From Caecitellus pseudoparvulus (lineage: Eukaryota > Bigyra: Bicosoecida), in contig CBFFRQ010000018.1 of assembly GCA_965644315.1 (NCBI GenBank), positions 806,001 through 870,000 of the forward strand: 64,000 nt of DNA, in the 5' to 3' direction. The position numbers and the translations under genes were made by a program. Below the pieces are notes generated by a model. It did not search any database, was not told the origin of the DNA, and saw only the letters and a program-made list of their open reading frames with translations. Positions 59,327 through 64,000 of the stretch are shown here, piece by piece. The first letter of the stretch is position 1, and each line of letters begins with the position of its first letter.

Positions 59327-60734
59327 TCACTGCCCTGCAGCGCCAGAACTGGTCGCCTCCGCCGCAGCTGCCGCCGCTGCCGCCTCGGCAGTGGCCTGGA
59401 TGGCGGCAGCGGCGCCCTTGACGTTCTTCACGCCGCCCACTGCGAAGGCCAGGTCCAGGGGGCTGGGCAGCACCTTCTCCGCCGCCTTCCCAGCGGCGGC
59501 CACATCCACGCCTGTCTCCGTCACGGCGGAGCAGAGAGCCGCGGCGCCTGCGTGGTCTGCGCAAAGGGCTGGCGAGTCGCCGCCTGTCAGGGCGTGCACT
59601 GCCCCCTGGCAGTCCAGTGCGAGGAAGGTGCCTTGCTCGACGGCAGGTGCCAGGGCTGCCACCGGCGCCGGCAGCAGCACCCGTCCTTGGAAGGCGAAGG
59701 TGACGGCGTCCGCGTCCTCCGCCGCGCCGGGGTCGGCCGTGCCGGCGCCGGTGGGGTTGTATTCCAGGCGGAACACCAGGGCCTGAGGCACGCCGTACAC
59801 GGCCACCACCACGTCAGCGCCCTGCGTAGCGCAGGCTGTGATGGGGTGGCTGCAGTACGTGAAGACGGTGAGGGGGCGTTGCTTGGCACCCGATGCACGT
59901 GTCACCGCCTCCACCTCGCTGTCGGCGGGGCCGGAGGCACTGCTGGCGCCTGCCGCCACCGTCACAGCGGGTGCCTGCCCGCCAGGCGTCAAGGCAGGCA
60001 CAACACTGGTGTGCCCCAGCAGCACCGGCGCCTCGCCTTGCACATCCCACAGCGCGGCACGGCCGTCGGCAGCGGTAGAGAGCAGGAGACGGTCAGGCAG
60101 TGCAGCGGGCGGCTTGGAGAAGGCCGCGGCAGTCGCGATCCAGGTGAGGGAGGTGATGTATCGGTCGTGCAGGAAGGCGACGCCACGAATGAGGGGGGCC
60201 ACGGGGAACTCCGAGACGCGGATGCGGCCCTCGCGATCTCCAGTCGCAATGAGGTCGTCCTCTGGAGCCACAGACACCGCCGACAGCACAGACATGGCGT
60301 GTCCCAGCAGGAAGGCCTGCTTGTCCAGGGCAGGCACGGGGAACAGGTGCACTTCGCTGTTTGCGTCGCAGCAAGCCAGCACCGGCTGGCGCTCGGAGCC
60401 GGTTCCCGCCACTGAGCCGAAAGCCAGTCCCGTCCCGCGGCGCGATGTCTCCCTGCACAAGGCGCGATGTAGGCGCAGACCGAGTGGGGTAGCGGCCGAG
60501 TGGCAGTCGTGCACAGAGGCACACGCACCGTGTCCCGGTCACCTTGGGCTCGTCCTCTGTCAGGTCCACGACCAGCATGCTCTTGTCTGCCAGGACGCCC
60601 AGGCGTGTGCCATCTGCGCTGAGCTGCAGCGTATGGACAAGCTTTGCTGCCTCAATACTTTCGTGCTGCACGCGTGTGACCGTGCTGGCACCAGCGGCAT
60701 CCCTGCGAATGACCATGCGCGGAAATTGGAGCAT
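59327..60734 (-). CDS. WDR4: WDR4 / TRM82, non-catalytic subunit of tRNA m7G46 methyltransferase
   Basis: Two exons, 60734-60529 and 60452-59327, join in phase 2 to give 443 residues. With METTL1/TRM8, this beta-propeller makes 7-methylguanosine at position 46 of tRNAs. The N-terminal blade reads LQLSADGTRLGVLADKSMLVV; the joined ETSRRGTGLAFGS matches the family strand after the junction; LACCDANSEVHLFPVPALDK and LGHAMSVLSAVSVAPEDDLI then ATGDREGRIRVSEFP are the family's strongest motif (LGH...D..LI..ADRDE.IRVS in animals). Later blades are less conserved, and the C-terminus is a low-complexity Ala run (about 20 residues). The catalytic partner METTL1/TRM8 is not in this window. A 76-bp intron interrupts the gene at a GTGCGT donor. 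Confidence 0.88.
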
Positions 60735-61083
60735 GTCACAGCGGCGCTTGCTCCTCGCAGCCGTACGTTCGCTGGACCAGAACGACGTTCCCGACGCTCA
60801 GAGCAATGATGCCATGTTCAACATTGGCTACGATCGGCATGGTTGCTGTGTGGGTGCTTCCGGGGCAGCAGCTGCCGTTTTCGGTGTCCTGGGCGGCTTG
60901 GCGCTGTGCACGAAGGAGTGTGCCAGGCGGCTCCAGCGACTGCACACTGGCCAAAGTCTTCACGAAGCAGCCTTCAATGTGACCGAAAGAACGGAACGTG
61001 TGCACGTTGCAAAGTATTGCGAAAGTAGTGAGTGCTTTGTGCGCCGCCTGGCTTCGGGGTGTGCAGTGCATTCTGAGGCGAAC
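60735..61083. other. Intergenic region between two minus-strand genes
   Basis: This 349-bp gap lies between the WDR4 start and the stop of the PH-domain gene, so it should carry the WDR4 promoter and the PH-gene 3' UTR. Short open frames cross it on both strands, but none resembles a protein I know. No tRNA or other structured RNA is apparent. Confidence 0.4.
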
Positions 61084-64000
61084 CTACGCCCTGAGCAGTT
61101 TCTGCAACGCATCGAACTGGGTTTGCAGGGCTTGTCGGGACGGAGAGCAGGTGGTGATGGAGGCCCGGACAGCCTGCGCGGCAGCGCTGTGGGGTGCACC
61201 GGCCACGCCCAGCAGGGCGCTGTGGTAGGATGGGGAGCTGAGGATGTGGGGAGGCAGGTGCGCGTCAACCAAGGCCTTCACGCGCTGGCCTGCAGTGACC
61301 TGCCCAGACACCACTTTGTCCGCCAGTTGCTGCGTGGCAGGTGACGGCGTGCCCTTGAAGGGGCTTTGGAAGCCGGCAGGGAGCTTGGGCGCCAGTGGTG
61401 GAGTGCTGGGCAACGCGTCGGGGGGCTGGCGAAACGCAGCACGAATCGCAGCCTCCTCAGCCTGCAAGGCTGCGTCGCGCTCGCCTTCCTTGTCCAGCAT
61501 GACCCCCATGTCCACAGCAGCGAACTTGCGCAGGGAAAGCGGGGATGCCAGCTCCCCCGGCCCGGACCTCGCCGACACACGCACTCCCACAGGGGACACC
61601 AGGACAGATGAGGAAGGGTGTGTGGCAGACGCATCCGGCACAGGCCGATCGTAGTGGTGGGGTGTGGGGAGCTGCAGAGCGCCGGTGGCCGTGACGTGGG
61701 ACCGCAGGGCCTCCACGACCTCCCGCGGCACGGCTGGCGAGTGGCGGGGGGAGCTGTCTCCGGTCCCCGGCCCGTCAGTCCACCCCCCCCCTGAGGCTGT
61801 GGACAGGCCGCCCATGAAGTCCAGTCCGAGTTGGGACTCAGAGCGCCCCCGGTGGCCACGTGGCGGGGCTGGGCGGGGGCCAGGGGACAGCACAGCCGGC
61901 TTGGGAACGGGCGGAGAGGCGGGGGGGTGCACACCCTGGACAGCGGGGGGGGCTGGCGTGCCAGCAACAGGCGCCTGTGACACGGACAGCGGCCGGATGA
62001 TGGACAGGGACACGTACAGGGCGGAGGACGAGGCGCTGTGCAGGTGGGACTGCAGGGCTGCCACCGCCATGTCCGGGGCTGCGTTCGCAAGGGACGTCTC
62101 TCCCGCGGTCAGCAGCACATCCCCGGGATACACTGAGTTCAAGTCCTCATGCAGGGGGGGTGCTTCGTGCAGGGTGTGGTTGAAGAGCGCGCTGGGTGGA
62201 AGCGCGTGGCCCTGGCCACCGCCGCCTGGCAACGCAGCTCGCGGGTCACACAGCGGCGGAACGGTGGAGAGATCGAAGCGAGGGGAGAAGTGGAACACAC
62301 TCGCCGCATGGGCGTGTGGGCCAGAGCCGTCCACGAGAGCGGTGCGTGATGCCGGCGACAGCAGCCCCAGCACAAGTGCCCTGCGGGCCGGGGCCAGTCT
62401 ACGAAGCAGGCGGTCTCCCATCTGCCGCGTTGCCGGACCGGACGGCACGGTGGCGGCATCTCCTGGCAAGCCAGGGCGCACGACAGCCGCAATCACGACA
62501 GCTTTGTGCCCATGCTCGCCGCCTTCCATGGCGGACAGTGCTGCCCGGGCACTGGCCTCCGTCGTGGGGACGCCACTTGACTCGACGTCGTCCCCGAAAC
62601 GCAGCAGGTGCACGCCCAGACGCTGCACTGATTGAGCAAGCCACGGCCGCGGCAGGGTGCACACAAACCCCATCTGGTCGTACACACGCACAGGCTCATG
62701 CGCGTGGACCCTGTCCCCATCCGCTGCTTGCGCTGCGTGGGCTGCAGCGAGCGGCACGAGGCGCACCGAGCACGGGAACAACTTCAGCGACAGAGCCATG
62801 CGCTGCGGGTTGCTGTGCGTTTCATCAGAGCTCGAGCTGTGCGCGCCTTCAATGGGGCTGGCTGAGCTGCGCGCAGTGCGGCGCTTCAGAGCACGGCGAG
62901 CGCGGGCTGGTTTCGACGCAGGCTCTGGGCTGCGCGTGGCGGAGCTTGCCCGGGAGGTGCTGCCCGAGGACCGGCCTTCCTGAGCTGCCGCCTTTGCAGA
63001 GCTTGTTGCGCTCATGGCCCGGTCAGACGCTTGGAGGCTGCGCCTGGGGAGGTGTGAGGCGCTGAGGGCCTTGTCCAGCACGCCGGCGCCCGTGTCCGCT
63101 TGGGCCCAGGCAGCCGCCAGTGCGGGGAGGGACAGTTGGCGAAGGGAGGGCGCCCCTGGACCGCGCAGGCCGCCCATGCTGTTCGCCAGGGCGGCCGCCC
63201 ACACGCGGGCCTCCAGCGCGTCTGCCGCCTTGAACTCCTGGAACACCGTTCCTTTCGCGGTCGCGACCGTCAGTGTAAAGCTGCACGCCTCACCTGCGTC
63301 GCAGCCCCCGCCCACAGCAGCCCAGTCGTACGCCAACGCTTGCATCTTCGTGACGGAAGTGACACGGCCGTGTTCCAGGCCACTGTCTCGCTCTGCTTCG
63401 TCTGCGAAACGCAGCAGTGCGCCCTCCAACAGCTGCAGCACAAAGTAGCGCTGGTGCCACACCTGGCTGGACTTGCCCGTCGCTGCGCTGCGGAACGCTC
63501 GAATGCCCAGGCAGCCTTCCAGAGTGTCTGTCATCCGCATGAGAGGAAGAGCTGCGCCAGTCCGCTGCGTTTCGGTTGACTGGCTCGAGGAATCGGGTGC
63601 GCCTGCAGCGCCAGCGCCAGCCTGGCGCAAGGTCCATGTTGGCAACGAGGGTGGCTGGCACGGCACCAACTGGGCGGCAGCTGCTGCTTGTGAGGCTGGC
63701 AAAGCACATGTGAGCACTGCAGAGCCCCGAAGGCGGTGCAGACCGGTGGTCAGCGCTGTCCAATCCTGCACACCATTCACAGCTCTCACAACAGCTCCCT
63801 GCACTGCAGGCCGCACGCTCTCATGCCTGCGGAGCACACCGAAGAAGGGTAAGGAGAGGGGCTTCATAGAGGGCAGGACACTGGGGGACTCACAGCATGC
63901 TGGCATCCTGCACGATGGTCTGGCCCTCGACCTTCTGTGGAGAGGCGCATGCGGAAATGGAGCGACGCCTGACCACGCCCGACATGGCCTCGGCCGACAT
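61084..64000 (-). CDS. PH-domain protein with a possible PDZ-like region (may extend past right edge)
   Basis: Two exons, 64000-63894 and 63826-61084, join in phase 2 (donor GTGAGT, acceptor CGCAG) to give at least 949 residues. The ATG at 64000 is the last possible codon in the window, so the gene may begin further right. A PH domain follows the N-terminal segment: EGCLGIRAFRSAATGKSSQV then WHQRYFVLQLLEGALLRF and, near its end, TVFQEFKAADALEARVWAAA, with the usual Trp in the last helix. PH domains bind phosphoinositides or protein partners at membranes. The middle is Ser/Pro/Arg-rich. Two later stretches, QMGFVCTLPRPWLAQSVQRL and NSVYPGDVLLTAGETSLANA, read like halves of PDZ-like or Gly-Asp-turn folds, but I cannot confirm that. 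The C-terminus is an Ala-rich helix. No closer assignment is possible. Confidence 0.7.
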   Translation of the reverse strand, partial: CRPRPCRAWSGVAPFPHAPLHRRSRARPSCRMPACCESPSVLPSMKPLSLPFFGVLRRHESVRPAVQGAVVRAVNGVQDWTALTTGLHRLRGSAVLTCALPASQAAAAAQLVPCQPPSLPTWTLRQAGAGAAGAPDSSSQSTETQRTGAALPLMRMTDTLEGCLGIRAFRSAATGKSSQVWHQRYFVLQLLEGALLRFADEAERDSGLEHGRVTSVTKMQALAYDWAAVGGGCDAGEACSFTLTVATAKGTVFQEFKAADALEARVWAAALANSMGGLRGPGAPSLRQLSLPALAAAWAQADTGAGVLDKALSASHLPRRSLQASDRAMSATSSAKAAAQEGRSSGSTSRASSATRSPEPASKPARARRALKRRTARSSASPIEGAHSSSSDETHSNPQRMALSLKLFPCSVRLVPLAAAHAAQAADGDRVHAHEPVRVYDQMGFVCTLPRPWLAQSVQRLGVHLLRFGDDVESSGVPTTEASARAALSAMEGGEHGHKAVVIAAVVRPGLPGDAATVPSGPATRQMGDRLLRRLAPARRALVLGLLSPASRTALVDGSGPHAHAASVFHFSPRFDLSTVPPLCDPRAALPGGGGQGHALPPSALFNHTLHEAPPLHEDLNSVYPGDVLLTAGETSLANAAPDMAVAALQSHLHSASSSALYVSLSIIRPLSVSQAPVAGTPAPPAVQGVHPPASPPVPKPAVLSPGPRPAPPRGHRGRSESQLGLDFMGGLSTASGGGWTDGPGTGDSSPRHSPAVPREVVEALRSHVTATGALQLPTPHHYDRPVPDASATHPSSSVLVSPVGVRVSARSGPGELASPLSLRKFAAVDMGVMLDKEGERDAALQAEEAAIRAAFRQPPDALPSTPPLAPKLPAGFQSPFKGTPSPATQQLADKVVSGQVTAGQRVKALVDAHLPPHILSSPSYHSALLGVAGAPHSAAAQAVRASITTCSPSRQALQTQFDALQKLLRA

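Noticed and set aside
60544-61344. 266-codon plus-strand frame across the WDR4 start and PH-gene end
   Set aside because: It spans two minus-strand genes and the gap between them and shows no domain; the minus-strand genes are well supported.

Overview
This window is nuclear DNA from a GC-rich, gene-dense, ciliated microbial eukaryote. It holds single-copy eukaryotic housekeeping genes (DPH7, UBE3C-type HECT ligase, sideroflexin, CMSS1, WDR4/TRM82, an XRCC2-like RAD51 paralogue). It also holds two conserved centriole/basal-body genes, CEP76 and CCDC61/VFL3, so the organism or its relatives should build cilia. Spliceosomal introns are short (mostly 53-80 bp) with GT-AG ends, and most donors begin GTGCG or GTGAG. 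There are no operons, ribosome binding sites, CRISPR arrays, insertion sequences or recognisable RNA genes. I cannot place the lineage from sequence alone; an alga or heterotrophic flagellate of a GC-rich group is the best guess. Layout, left to right. Nucleotides 1-18,368 (+) are one uninterrupted reading frame of more than 6,100 codons, open at the left edge: a P-loop/helicase-like protein of the DUF3638/DUF3645 type with a CUB-like segment and three C-terminal SPRY domains. Convergent to it is DPH7 (-), then a 2,337-residue low-complexity orphan (-), then a C-type-lectin, EGF-like, multi-pass membrane protein (-). From about 31 to 42.8 kb the plus strand carries CEP76, a UBE3C-like HECT ligase, CCDC61 and a second EGF-like multi-pass membrane protein, this one with WW domains in its tail. 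From 42.8 to 49.5 kb the minus strand carries a helical protein with a mitochondrial-looking N-terminus, a terminal nucleotidyltransferase with an RGG tail, and an SLC35F-type transporter. Then come a BFR1-like coiled-coil protein (+), sideroflexin (-), a seven-segment membrane protein with some resemblance to gustatory-receptor-like proteins (-), the XRCC2-like gene (+), CMSS1 (+), WDR4/TRM82 (-) and a PH-domain protein (-) that runs to the right edge. Most multi-exon models were assembled by hand, by matching intron phase at GT-AG pairs to known family alignments. For CEP76, CCDC61, sideroflexin, XRCC2, CMSS1, WDR4, the transporter and the nucleotidyltransferase, the joined protein follows the family across the junctions, so those models are fairly firm. 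Functional themes are centriole/basal body (CEP76, CCDC61), translation and RNA (DPH7, WDR4, CMSS1, BFR1-like, nucleotidyltransferase), ubiquitin (UBE3C-like) and surface or sensory membrane proteins (three). Apart from tight spacing, nothing suggests that these neighbours act as one pathway. The observations I would follow first are the XRCC2-like protein that has lost both Walker motifs, the gustatory-receptor-like candidate, the giant SPRY/P-loop protein, and the pair of EGF-like multi-pass proteins with different ligand modules.
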